DNA of 15,022 nt from Chloroflexota bacterium (GCA_028287605.1 JAQBPI010000220.1:1-15022), one strand, 5' to 3'. Shown: positions 7,497 through 14,711, numbered from the stretch's first letter. Numbers and translations are program-made. The notes: generated from the sequence alone by a model not told the origin.

Positions 7497-8678
7497 ATGA
7501 GGGCCGTGCCCCCGTCGGCCGGCACCGCCGCCGCGGCGCTCCCCCTCGACGAGCGCGTCGCGGCCTTCGCCGCCGAGGTGGTGCGGCCGCTGGCGCCGGA
7601 GATGGCCCGGGGTGGCGTCCGGCACGCCGGCGAGCTGATCGCCGAGGCGGGACGCCGCGGGATCGCCGGGCTGCTCACCCCCGCCACATTCGGCGGCCAG
7701 GACGCCGGCCACGTCGCCTTCGCCCGCGCCGTCGAGGCGGTGGCGCGCGAGTGTGCCAGCAGCGCGGTGATCTACGACGTCCACGTCAGCGTCGCCAGCG
7801 AGCCCTTCGCCCGCTTCGGCGAGGAGGAGCAGAAGCGCCGTTACCTGTCCCGGCTGGCCACGGGCGAGTGGCTCGGCGCCTTCGCCCTGAGCGAGGCCGG
7901 CAGCGGCAGCGATGCCGCCTCGCTGGCCACCCGGGCGGTGCGTGACGGCGACGGCTACGTGCTCGACGGCACCAAGATGTGGATCACCAACGCCGGCGAG
8001 GCCGACCTCTACCTGGTCATGGCCCGCACCGGCGACCCCGGCGCCCGGGGGATCAGCGCGTTCCTGGTGGAGGCGGCGTGGCCCGGGGTCCGCACCTCCC
8101 GGCCGCTGCGCAAGCTGGGGCTGCGCGGCTCGTCGACGGCGGAGCTGGTGCTCGACTCGGTCCGGGTGCCGGCGGCCAACCGGGTGGGGGCCGAGGGCAC
8201 CGGCTTCCGGCTGGCGATGGCCGCCCTCGACAGCGGCCGCATCGGCATCAGCGCCCAGGCCACGGGCATCGCCCAGGGCGCCCTCGAGGCTGCCGCCGAC
8301 CACCTCCGCCGCCTCGGCCTCGACCTGCCCGACGCCGCGCTGCTCGACGAGGGTGCCGCCGCCGCCACACCGGCGGCGGCGTCGCGGCTCGCCGGCATGG
8401 CCGCCCAGGTGGCCGCCGCCCGGGCGGTGACCCTCCATGCCGCCGCGCTCTGCGACGAGGGCGTGCCCTTCACCCGCGAGGCCGCGGTCGCCAAGCTGAT
8501 GAGCACCGATGCCTGCGTCGCCGTCGCCCACGCCGCCGTGGAGCTCTGCGCGCCCCACAGCCGCGACGACGCGCACCCGGCCGCGGTGCGCCTGCGCGAC
8601 GCCAAGGCCTGCCAGATCTACGAGGGGACCAACCAGATCCAGCGCCTGGTGATCGCCCGGGAGCTGCTGCGCGGGTAG
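7497..8678 (+). CDS. Divergent acyl-CoA dehydrogenase
   Basis: This is a 393-residue flavoprotein of the acyl-CoA dehydrogenase fold, expected to introduce a trans-2 double bond into an acyl-CoA using FAD. The N-terminal helical domain is followed by the middle beta-domain with [12 protein letters not shown] (129-140), KMWITNAG (160-167) and [13 protein letters not shown] (208-220). The C-terminus keeps [11 protein letters not shown] with the candidate catalytic base Glu376. Between 262 and 370 it is unusual. The RxQFG motif that contacts FAD across the subunit interface is replaced by an Ala/Leu-rich stretch ([18 protein letters not shown]). The GGxGY motif before the last helix is missing ([14 protein letters not shown]). 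The frame is intact on both sides, so this is divergence rather than a frameshift. There is no clear Shine-Dalgarno at the ATG. It may have an altered substrate, altered FAD affinity, or work with the next dehydrogenase. Confidence 0.82.
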   Translation: MRAVPPSAGTAAAALPLDERVAAFAAEVVRPLAPEMARGGVRHAGELIAEAGRRGIAGLLTPATFGGQDAGHVAFARAVEAVARECASSAVIYDVHVSVASEPFARFGEEEQKRRYLSRLATGEWLGAFALSEAGSGSDAASLATRAVRDGDGYVLDGTKMWITNAGEADLYLVMARTGDPGARGISAFLVEAAWPGVRTSRPLRKLGLRGSSTAELVLDSVRVPAANRVGAEGTGFRLAMAALDSGRIGISAQATGIAQGALEAAADHLRRLGLDLPDAALLDEGAAAATPAAASRLAGMAAQVAAARAVTLHAAALCDEGVPFTREAAVAKLMSTDACVAVAHAAVELCAPHSRDDAHPAAVRLRDAKACQIYEGTNQIQRLVIARELLRG

Positions 8679-8723
8679 GCCGGCGGCCCCTCAGGTCGGG
8701 GCGGCGCGCGCGACCGGCATCGT

Positions 8724-8761
8724 CATAATCGAAGGAATCGAAGCACACAGAGGGACCGACC
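8724..8761 (+). promoter_or_regulatory. Promoter and ribosome binding site of the second acyl-CoA dehydrogenase
   Basis: The 83-bp gap contains an AT-richer patch with a CATAAT -10 box (8724-8729). The Shine-Dalgarno GAGGGA (8750-8755) sits 6 nt before the GTG start. Overlapping the expected transcription start is a tandem repeat of AATCGAAG (8727-8734 and 8736-8743), which could be a regulator site. No good -35 hexamer is visible. Confidence 0.4.
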
Positions 8762-9907
8762 GTGGACATCCGGCTCGACGAGGAGCAGCTGATGGTGCAG
8801 GCGTCGGTCCGCGAGCTGGTGCGGGCGCGTATCGCTCCCCGGGCCGCCGAGATCGACGAGACCGAGGAGTTCCCGTGGGACGTCGTCGCGATGTTCCGCC
8901 AGCAGGACCTCTTCGCGCTTCCGTTCCCGCCCGAGTACGGTGGCCTCTCCGGCAGCGCCCTCACCCTCAACGTCGCCATCGAGGAGGTCGCCAAGGCCTG
9001 CGCCACCAGCGCCCTGATCCTGGCCGTCCAGGCCCTGGGGGGCTATCCGATCATGATCGCGGGCAGCGACGAGCAGAAGGAGCGGTGGCTTCCCGACCTC
9101 GCCTCCGGGCGGAAGCTCGCCGCCTACGCGCTCACCGAGCCGGGGGCGGGCAGCGACCCGGGGGGGATGGTGACCCGCGCGATCCGACGCGGCGACGACT
9201 ACGTGCTCCGCGGCTCCAAGATCTGGATCACCGACGGCGGCGTCGCCGACACCGTCGTGGTCTTCGCCACCACCGAGCCCGGGTCTCGCACCAAGGGCAT
9301 CAGCGCCTTCGTCGTCGACGCCAGGAACGCCCCCGGGCTCACCGCCACCGCCATCCACGGCAAGCTCGGCATCCGGGGGAGCAACACCGCCGAGCTGCAC
9401 TTCGACGACGTGGTGGTGCCCGCCGAGAACCGGCTCGGCGAGGAGGGCGAGGGCTTCCGCATCGCCATGCGCGTGCTCGACCGCTCCCGCCCCGGGGTGG
9501 CGGCGCAGGCGCTGGGGATCGCCCAGGGGGCGCTCGACTACGCGGTCGGCTACGCCCGCGAGCGCCAGCAGTTCGGGCGGGCGATCGCCGAGTTCCAGGG
9601 CCTCCAGTTCATGCTCGCCGACATGGAGGCGCAGACCGCCGCCGCCCGCGCGCTCGTCTACCACGCCTCCTCGCTCATCGACCAGAGGAGCCCGGACGTG
9701 GGCCACGCCGCCGCGATCTGCAAGCTCTTCGCCTCCGACACGGCGATGAAGGTCACCACCGACGCGGTGCAGATCCTCGGCGGCTACGGCTACGTCCGCG
9801 AGTACCCGGTGGAGCGAATGATGCGCGACGCCAAGATCACGCAGATCTACGAGGGCACCAATCAGATCCAGCGCGTCGTCATCGCGCGGGACCTGCTCCA
9901 GGGGTAG
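8762..9907 (+). CDS. Acyl-CoA dehydrogenase (short/medium-chain type)
   Basis: This is a canonical 381-residue FAD-dependent acyl-CoA dehydrogenase that catalyses the first step of fatty- or branched-acyl-CoA beta-oxidation and passes electrons to electron-transfer flavoprotein. In order it has the helical N-domain (PFPPEYGGLSGS at 55-66), YALTEPGAGSDPGG (122-135) and SKIWITDGG (152-160). It then has GIRGSNTAELHFDDVVVPAENRLG across 203-226, RERQQFGRAIAEFQ (266-279) for FAD contact between subunits, and LGGYGYVREYPVER (339-352). The catalytic base is Glu364 in [11 protein letters not shown]. The GTG start is set by GAGGGA 6 nt upstream. It lies 83 bp after its divergent paralogue and ends just before a 24-bp palindrome. 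Butyryl-, isovaleryl- or glutaryl-type substrates cannot be told apart here. Confidence 0.93.
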   Translation: MDIRLDEEQLMVQASVRELVRARIAPRAAEIDETEEFPWDVVAMFRQQDLFALPFPPEYGGLSGSALTLNVAIEEVAKACATSALILAVQALGGYPIMIAGSDEQKERWLPDLASGRKLAAYALTEPGAGSDPGGMVTRAIRRGDDYVLRGSKIWITDGGVADTVVVFATTEPGSRTKGISAFVVDARNAPGLTATAIHGKLGIRGSNTAELHFDDVVVPAENRLGEEGEGFRIAMRVLDRSRPGVAAQALGIAQGALDYAVGYARERQQFGRAIAEFQGLQFMLADMEAQTAAARALVYHASSLIDQRSPDVGHAAAICKLFASDTAMKVTTDAVQILGGYGYVREYPVERMMRDAKITQIYEGTNQIQRVVIARDLLQG

Positions 9908-9915
9908 CCGGCGCT

Positions 9916-9939
9916 CGCTGTGACAGCGCTGTCACAGCG
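9916..9939. repeat. Perfect 24-bp palindrome (operator or hairpin terminator)
   Basis: Two exact 12-bp inverted arms, CGCTGTGACAGC and its complement, abut without a spacer. The palindrome starts 8 bp after the dehydrogenase stop codon. As RNA it would form a 10-bp stem with a GCGC loop, but there is no following T-tract. As DNA its symmetry suits a dimeric regulator. Both roles are possible. Confidence 0.6.
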
Positions 9940-9942
9940 GTG

Positions 9943-9973
9943 CCAGGGTGCCCCTGCGGGTGCGCTACCCTGG
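9943..9973. repeat. Second inverted repeat downstream of the dehydrogenase gene
   Basis: CCAGGGT (9943-9949) pairs with ACCCTGG (9967-9973). Inside it CCC can pair with GGG around a short loop, giving a stacked hairpin. It follows the 24-bp palindrome by 3 bp. Both together look like a transcription end region for the acyl-CoA block. TACCCT (9966-9971), inside the right arm, could alternatively be a -10 box for the LCP gene. Confidence 0.4.
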
Positions 9974-9987
9974 GCGCGAGCCGGGGG

Positions 9988-10016
9988 TGAAACAAACCGT
10001 GCGTCTCCGGCGTTTG
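9988..10016 (+). promoter_or_regulatory. ECF-sigma-like promoter upstream of the LCP gene
   Basis: TGAAAC (9988-9993), a 17-nt spacer and CGTTTG (10011-10016) match the AAC...CGT layout of promoters read by extracytoplasmic-function sigma factors. Envelope-stress sigma factors are known to drive LCP genes in other bacteria, which fits the next gene. The start would fall near 10023, leaving a leader of about 88 nt. The same bases can form a CAAAC/GTTTG hairpin, so the promoter reading is not proven. Confidence 0.35.
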
Positions 10017-10021
10017 GCAGA

Positions 10022-10110
10022 GAGTACGGCGTGCCGGCGGGAACCGGTGCGACCCACCACAGCCGGTGTGGCCGTCACGGCCCGAGCCGCCCTTCCCAGA
10101 CGCCCCTGTC
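10022..10110 (+). promoter_or_regulatory. Structured 5' leader of the LCP gene
   Basis: Three hairpins can be drawn. The first (10030-10051) has an 8-bp stem including two wobble pairs around the loop CGGGAA. The second (10054-10071) pairs CCAC-AC with GT-GTGG around AGCCG, with one bulged C. The third (10070-10082) pairs GGCCG with CGGCC around TCA. The second and third share two bases and are mutually exclusive. The stretch GGGAACCGGTGCGACCC faintly recalls the cobalamin riboswitch core, but the rest of that core is absent. No class is assigned. No Shine-Dalgarno is obvious before the ATG at 10111. Confidence 0.3.
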
Positions 10111-11862
10111 ATGGCAAGTACCACGCGCCGACGACGGCGCTCGAGCTATGACCTCGTCCCGAGCTGGGTCACCAGGGGACGGGCGCTGCTCGCCTGCGCC
10201 GTGCTGATGCTCGGCCTGGTGGGGGGGTACGGGGCGCGCCTGGTGCTCTCCCTCGCCCATCTGTTCGGCGAGAACCCGATCTCGGTGATCACCGACATCA
10301 TCCACCACAGCTCGGGCGGCTCCGGCGCCGTGGCCAACAAGTTCGCCAGCGGTCAGCGGGTGAACATCGCCCTGTACGGCTACGGGGGCAGCGACCACGA
10401 CGGCGCCTACCTCTCCGACTCGATCATGGTGATCTCCATCCAGCCGCGCGGCGCCGGGAACCCGCCACAGATCGCGCAGATCAGCATCCCCCGCGACCTG
10501 TTCGTGCCCATCCCCGTCGGGGGAGCCGAGAAGACCTACTACGCGCGCGTCAACGAGGCGTACTCCATCGGGCAGGCGGGGCTGCCGGTCTCGTCGGCCG
10601 ACTACAGCGGCGCCCAGGGCGGCGGGCGGCTCGCCAACGCCACCCTCTCCCGGATCCTCGGGATCCCCATCGACCACTTCGTGGGGCTCGACTTCACCGC
10701 GTTCAAGTCGGCGGTCGACTCGGTCGGCGGCGTCGACATCAACGTCGAGCACACCTTCACCGACAACAACTATCCCCGCGGCGAGTGTGACGACCCCCAG
10801 CACCCCGACTGCGCGGTCGAGACCGTCCATTTCAACGCCGGCCCGCAGCACATGGACGGCGCCACCGCCCTGATCTTCGCGCGCTCCCGCGAGTCCGCCG
10901 ACCCTGTGGAGGGCACCAATTTCGCCCGCAACAAGCGGCAGCAGCTGGTGCTCAGCGCCATCAAGCAGCGGGTGCTGAGCGTCGGCGGGCTGGGCAACCT
11001 CCCCGATCTGCTCAGCAGCCTCGGCGACCACGTCAAGACCGACCTGCCCCTGGGCGACGCGCTCGCGCTCTACGAGCTGGTCAAGGGCGTCGAGACCACC
11101 AGCTTCGAGCACGTCAGCGTCGACAACACCAACTTCATCTACGACTGCGGGCCGCCCTACGGCACCGCCGCCTGCCCGGCCGCGTACGAGTATCCGTACG
11201 ACCGCAGCTTCGGCACCCTGCAGCACTTCATCCAGAGCATCTTCCCGCCCCCCGGTGCCGTCGCCGAGCACGCGCCGGTCTCCGTCGTCGACGGCAGCGG
11301 TCGCACCCAGGGCGCGTCGAAGCGGTGGGCGTCGCTGTTCTCGAACGCCGGTCTCTCGGCGACCGACGGGGGCGCCGGGCGGGTCTCGCCCACCACCCGG
11401 GTGATCGACGCCAGCGGTGGCAGGGACGGGAGCACGGCGCTGTGGCTGGCGCGCTACTTCGGCGTCCAGGTGGAGACCCCCGCGCCGGCCAGCCCCGCGG
11501 CTCCCGCCTCCGGCGCCGCCGCCTCCCCCGGCGGGATCACGCTGGTGCTCGGCCAGGAGGAGGAGCGGTCCTACTACGGATCCGGCGCCGCCGCCGGCGC
11601 CTCGACGGGGCAGCCCGGCGGAGCCTCCGCGCCGGGCACCGGCACCACCCCCCGGCGTCGTTCCACCGCCGCGCCGGCCACGCCGAGGCCGGTGGCTCCT
11701 CCGACCCCGACCGCGGCCCCGCCCCCCAGCAGCAGCTCGGGCGGCCTCCTGCCGCCGCTCTCCACCGCCACCGTGTCGCCGACCCAGGGACCGGCGCCCC
11801 GTCCCACCGCGACCCCCACGGCCCGCGCCACGCTCCGCCCGACCCCGACCCCCACCCCCTGA
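10111..11862 (+). CDS. LytR-CpsA-Psr (LCP) family cell-wall glycopolymer ligase with LytR_C domain
   Basis: LCP proteins attach teichoic-acid-like or arabinogalactan-like polymers, carried on a polyprenyl lipid, to peptidoglycan outside the membrane. From ATG 10111 the protein has 583 residues. It has a basic cytoplasmic N-terminus, one membrane anchor (about 24-52), then the LCP domain (about 84-290). Family residues seen are Asp103 in LSDSIM, Arg128-Asp129 in SIPRDL, Arg146 in YARVNEAY, Arg258/Arg260 in IFARSR and Arg273 in NFARNKRQQ. A LytR_C domain follows (about 388-480, starting VSVVDGSGRTQG). The last 95 residues are Pro/Thr/Ser/Ala-rich and end TPTPTP, which suits a wall-spanning tail. 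Two cysteine pairs (226/234 and 346/355) could form disulfides outside the cell. An upstream GTG (10066) is possible but would add only 15 residues. The gene ends 7 bp from the convergent oxidoreductase gene. Confidence 0.9.
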   Translation: MASTTRRRRRSSYDLVPSWVTRGRALLACAVLMLGLVGGYGARLVLSLAHLFGENPISVITDIIHHSSGGSGAVANKFASGQRVNIALYGYGGSDHDGAYLSDSIMVISIQPRGAGNPPQIAQISIPRDLFVPIPVGGAEKTYYARVNEAYSIGQAGLPVSSADYSGAQGGGRLANATLSRILGIPIDHFVGLDFTAFKSAVDSVGGVDINVEHTFTDNNYPRGECDDPQHPDCAVETVHFNAGPQHMDGATALIFARSRESADPVEGTNFARNKRQQLVLSAIKQRVLSVGGLGNLPDLLSSLGDHVKTDLPLGDALALYELVKGVETTSFEHVSVDNTNFIYDCGPPYGTAACPAAYEYPYDRSFGTLQHFIQSIFPPPGAVAEHAPVSVVDGSGRTQGASKRWASLFSNAGLSATDGGAGRVSPTTRVIDASGGRDGSTALWLARYFGVQVETPAPASPAAPASGAAASPGGITLVLGQEEERSYYGSGAAAGASTGQPGGASAPGTGTTPRRRSTAAPATPRPVAPPTPTAAPPPSSSSGGLLPPLSTATVSPTQGPAPRPTATPTARATLRPTPTPTP

Positions 11863-11869
11863 CGGCGCG

Positions 11870-13534
11870 TCAGTCGGGTGAGAGCGAGGCCAGGGTCGGC
11901 GCGGGCGCGCCCCCGTTGGCGGGCCGGCCCAAGCTGAAGAGCACCCGGTCGGCGAGCCGCGCCGGGGCGAAGAGCAGGGGCTCGCTGAGCGTCCAGACCG
12001 CGCATCGGGGCTCGCGCGACCCGGTCGCGTCGAGGATGCCGTTGACGGCGCGGCGCGCCGCCTCGTTGGCGGCCTCCATGGTGGCCAGGTCGGTGTGGGT
12101 GCGCACGTAGTCGGAGGCGAGGAAGAGGTTGTCGACGGGGGTGACGGCGCGGGGCCGGTGCTCCCAGGAGCCGCTGGTGTTCACCAGCAGCGGCTCGGCG
12201 TTGACCCCGGCATGGGGCGGATTGGGGAAGGTGATGTCGGTGTCGACGAACGCGGTGACCAGGTTGCCGTCGTCGAGACCCTCCACCCCCCGGACCTGCA
12301 GCTGATGGCGCACCTCGGCGACGAACTCGCCCCGCGTGCACGACCGGGCGTCCTTGCCGGTGAGCTCCCCGGCCGCCTCCCACTCGGAGACGTCGACGGA
12401 CAGGACGCCCGACACCGCGCCGTCGCCCATGCCGCGAAGATCGTGGTCGGGCCAGAACTGCTGCTGTGAGATCGAGGTCAGCGCCCAGGGCGAGTCGATG
12501 AAGATGCTGTGGCCGGGCACCGCCGGCGGGTCGTCGCGCAGGTAGAACATGATCCCGTTCATCCAGCGGGTCTGCAGCCTGCCCAGCTCGCCGAGCAGCG
12601 GGTCGGCGCGGCGCAGCGCCGGGCCCACCAGGGCCTGCATCACCTCCTTGGGCACGGCGGCGACGTAGTGGTCGGCGGTCCGGGTGGTGGTGGCGCCCGC
12701 CTCGCGGACGGTGACCCCGGTGACCCGGCCCCGCCGGCATCCGATCCCGGTCACCTCGGCTCCCAGCCGGTAGTCGACGCCGAGGGCGAGGAGGTGGCGC
12801 AGCCAGGGGTCGATCCAGACGTCGTTGGTGGGGCCGTTGAGCAGCCGGTCGGTCCGTCCCCCCGGCCGCATCAGGTCGAGGAGCAGCTGGACCAGGATGT
12901 AGCCGCCAGCGCGGGCGCTGAGCCGGCGCGCCTGAGCGGCGACGAGCGTGCGGCTGAGACCGTCGGCGAGGTAGAGCTGGTACTTGGCGGAGCGCTGCTC
13001 GGCACCCGAGAAGGTCCACCAGTCGAGGTTCTCGTACTCCACGTACCGGCGCGCCTCGCAGCTGCGGAGCATGGTGAGCAGCCGCTCGGTGAAGTGGGCG
13101 AGGTCGAGCGCGGGGATGCCGGGGTCGCCGAGGAGGTTGCCGATCGCCGCCGCCAGCCCCATGCGCAGCTCCTCCAGCGAGGTGGGGAAGCGGGCGGGGA
13201 TGACCACCTTCCGCATCCCCGCCCGGGCCATCTCCAGGCGGGTGGCGGGCACCAGGTTGTCGAAGACGCCGTTCGGCCGGCCGGGCAGCGGGATCCGCCG
13301 CATGGTGTCGGGCAGATGCCGGTAGAAGCCGGGGAAGAAGCGGAAGCCGTGCTCGCCGGGGAGGTCGCGGCGCCCGGCGGTGCCGGTGTGGGGCACGGGC
13401 ACGCTCCGCGCCTTGCCGCCGGGAATGGCCCTGCGCTCCAGCACGGTGACCCGGAACCCACGCTCCGCGAGCTCGTGGGCCGCGCTCATGCCGGCGACGC
13501 CGCCGCCCATCACCAGGACGCTTGGCTGCCTCAT
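11870..13534 (-). CDS. FAD-dependent oxidoreductase, phytoene desaturase/hydroxysqualene dehydroxylase-like
   Basis: This 554-residue flavoprotein belongs to the NAD(P)/FAD-binding amine-oxidase superfamily. The N-terminal dinucleotide fold has SVLVMGGGVAGMSAAHELAE with the GxGxxG loop at 10-15, the ribose-binding Glu33 in VLERR, and GGKARS (39-44). The segment EHGFRFFPGFYRHLPDTMRR (61-80) is typical of a subgroup annotated as carotenoid- or squalene-type desaturases. The C-terminal FAD motif is VDNLFLASDYVRTHTDLATMEAANEAARRAV. The substrate is unknown, and no phytoene or squalene synthase is in view. The frame could be extended upstream, but ATG 13534 begins exactly at the Rossmann fold and is preceded by a G-rich GGGGAG only 3 nt away. 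The gene follows the Kelch gene by 25 bp on the same strand, so the two are probably one transcript. Confidence 0.82.
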   Translation of the reverse strand: MRQPSVLVMGGGVAGMSAAHELAERGFRVTVLERRAIPGGKARSVPVPHTGTAGRRDLPGEHGFRFFPGFYRHLPDTMRRIPLPGRPNGVFDNLVPATRLEMARAGMRKVVIPARFPTSLEELRMGLAAAIGNLLGDPGIPALDLAHFTERLLTMLRSCEARRYVEYENLDWWTFSGAEQRSAKYQLYLADGLSRTLVAAQARRLSARAGGYILVQLLLDLMRPGGRTDRLLNGPTNDVWIDPWLRHLLALGVDYRLGAEVTGIGCRRGRVTGVTVREAGATTTRTADHYVAAVPKEVMQALVGPALRRADPLLGELGRLQTRWMNGIMFYLRDDPPAVPGHSIFIDSPWALTSISQQQFWPDHDLRGMGDGAVSGVLSVDVSEWEAAGELTGKDARSCTRGEFVAEVRHQLQVRGVEGLDDGNLVTAFVDTDITFPNPPHAGVNAEPLLVNTSGSWEHRPRAVTPVDNLFLASDYVRTHTDLATMEAANEAARRAVNGILDATGSREPRCAVWTLSEPLLFAPARLADRVLFSLGRPANGGAPAPTLASLSPD

Positions 13535-13559
13535 CGTCTCCCCCCCCGATGTCGACCGG

Positions 13560-14657
13560 TCAGCCGGTCCCCTCGATCGAGACGAGCTCCGAGGAGGCCA
13601 GGGCGCACCGCCTCTCCCCCCAGCGGGTGAGGCCGCCGGCGAGCAGGACCCTGCCGCCGGCGAGGCGGGTGGCGGTGTGCGCCGCCCGCGGGGCGGTGGT
13701 CCCCGCCGGAGCCCACGCATCGCTGCAGGGATCGTAGACCTGGGCGGTGTCCACCGCGCATCCGCGGCCGTTCCAGCCGCCGGCGACGAGCATGCGTCCG
13801 TCCTCGAGCAGGGTGCCGGTGTGCGAGCGGCGGTGGCCCGGCATCTCCGCCTGGCAGAGGAAGGTGCGCCGCGCCGGACAGTACCGACGCACCGTGGCCA
13901 CCGCGCCGCCGGAGCAGCCCCCGGCGAGCAGCACGCTGCCGTCGACCAGGCGGGTGGCGCTGTGGCGCGCCGGGGTGGCGTTGGAACCCAGGGTCTGCCG
14001 CCACCTGTCCATCCCGGCCAGGTACACCTCGGCGGCCTGGGGCGGCTCGCCGTGCCCCTCGCCGCCGGTGATCAGCACCGCGTCATCCTCGAGCAGGGTC
14101 GCCGAGTGGGCGGCGCGGCCGCAGGCCATGGTGGCTGCGCGGGTCCAGAGGTCGAGGGCGGGGTCGTAGATCTCCACCGAGGCCAGCCGGACCGGCGGCA
14201 CCCGGCGCAGGTCGGCGCCGCCGGTGCAGACCACGTGGCCGCCGGCCAGCCGGAGGGCGGCGTGCAGCGCCCGGGGGGTGGCCATCGGGGGGAGCTCGCT
14301 CCAGCGGTCGTCGACCGGGTCGTAGACCTCGACCGAGGCCAGGCTGCCGCCCTCCGCGGCGCCCCCCACGACCATCACCGTGCCGTTCGCGAGGCGGGTG
14401 GCGGTGTGCCCCGTGCGCCCCTGGCGCAGGCATGCCGCCCGCGACCACGACCGGTCCCAGGGGTCGAAGATCTCCGCCGAGGTCATGAAGCCGTCCGGGG
14501 CCGCGACGCCTCCCGCGACCAGCACCCTGCCGTCGTCGAGCAGGGTCGCGGTGTGACCCTCACGTGCCTGATGCATGGGCTCTGCGGCGTGCCACCTCCA
14601 CGTCCCCTGCCACCGGGAACCGGCGTCCGGGCGCCGCGGAGAGGGCAGCGCGACCAT
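13560..14657 (-). CDS. Seven-repeat Kelch beta-propeller protein
   Basis: This 365-residue protein is almost entirely Kelch repeats of about 48 residues. Each has the core HTATxLxDGxVLVAGG, then a linker, then an aromatic-Asp-Pro turn and a Trp (for example EIFDPWDRSWS and EVYDPVDDRW). The repeat histidines fall at about 34, 83, 131, 184, 232, 279 and 327, which suggests a seven-bladed propeller. There is no signal peptide, membrane segment or extra domain, and the galactose-oxidase catalytic domain is absent. The role is probably protein or carbohydrate binding, but the target is unknown. The upstream ATG at 14690 is in frame, but ATG 14657 has a full GGAGGT at 7-nt spacing and is preferred. 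The repeats are also visible in DNA as recurring GC-rich blocks about 145 bp apart. It leads the probable operon with the FAD oxidoreductase. Confidence 0.8.
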   Translation of the reverse strand: MVALPSPRRPDAGSRWQGTWRWHAAEPMHQAREGHTATLLDDGRVLVAGGVAAPDGFMTSAEIFDPWDRSWSRAACLRQGRTGHTATRLANGTVMVVGGAAEGGSLASVEVYDPVDDRWSELPPMATPRALHAALRLAGGHVVCTGGADLRRVPPVRLASVEIYDPALDLWTRAATMACGRAAHSATLLEDDAVLITGGEGHGEPPQAAEVYLAGMDRWRQTLGSNATPARHSATRLVDGSVLLAGGCSGGAVATVRRYCPARRTFLCQAEMPGHRRSHTGTLLEDGRMLVAGGWNGRGCAVDTAQVYDPCSDAWAPAGTTAPRAAHTATRLAGGRVLLAGGLTRWGERRCALASSELVSIEGTG

Positions 14658-14664
14658 CGCAACG

Positions 14665-14670
14665 ACCTCC
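14665..14670 (-). promoter_or_regulatory. Shine-Dalgarno of the Kelch gene
   Basis: GGAGGT on the minus strand lies 7 nt before ATG 14657. It supports that start over the in-frame ATG at 14690, which has no ribosome binding site. Confidence 0.6.
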
Positions 14671-14705
14671 ACGCGAGCGCAGTCCACCATGAGCGGGTGA
14701 ACCCG

Positions 14706-14711
14706 AGCCTA
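14706..14711 (-). promoter_or_regulatory. -10 box TAGGCT upstream of the Kelch gene
   Basis: TAGGCT on the minus strand is identical to the -10-like box before the SRPBCC gene at 3571. The expected start near 14699 would give a leader of about 42 nt to ATG 14657. No -35 is recognised. The motif is short, so the call is modest. Confidence 0.35.

Noticed and set aside
6296..7945. 549-codon plus-strand frame over the thiolase and the start of the dehydrogenase gene
   Set aside because: It is an Arg/Gly-rich out-of-frame shadow of the thiolase. No domain is visible.
5844..8576. 910-codon open frame on the minus strand
   Set aside because: It is antisense to sucD, the thiolase and the first dehydrogenase, all of which have intact family motifs. 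It has no recognisable domain and is low-complexity.
7497..8678. Frameshift or pseudogene explanation for the odd C-terminal half of the first dehydrogenase
   Set aside because: Conserved motifs on both sides of the odd region are in the same frame, the length is normal for the family, and third-position GC stays high throughout.
10030..10082. Cobalamin or cyclic di-AMP riboswitch before the LCP gene
   Set aside because: Only a short GGGAA...GGTG-like stretch matches the cobalamin core, and the conserved CCCGC-ACTGT part is missing. The conserved segments of the ydaO/cyclic di-AMP class are not found either. It is kept only as an unassigned structured leader.
11574..13630. Further long frames over the LCP tail and FAD oxidoreductase (minus 11574-13019, plus 12509-13630)
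   Set aside because: They overlap the clearly conserved oxidoreductase and LCP frames and have no motif support.
13600..14590. DNA tandem repeat array or CRISPR-like spacing of about 145 bp
   Set aside because: The periodicity is explained by the Kelch repeats of the encoded protein. Units are degenerate and there are no spacers of CRISPR size.
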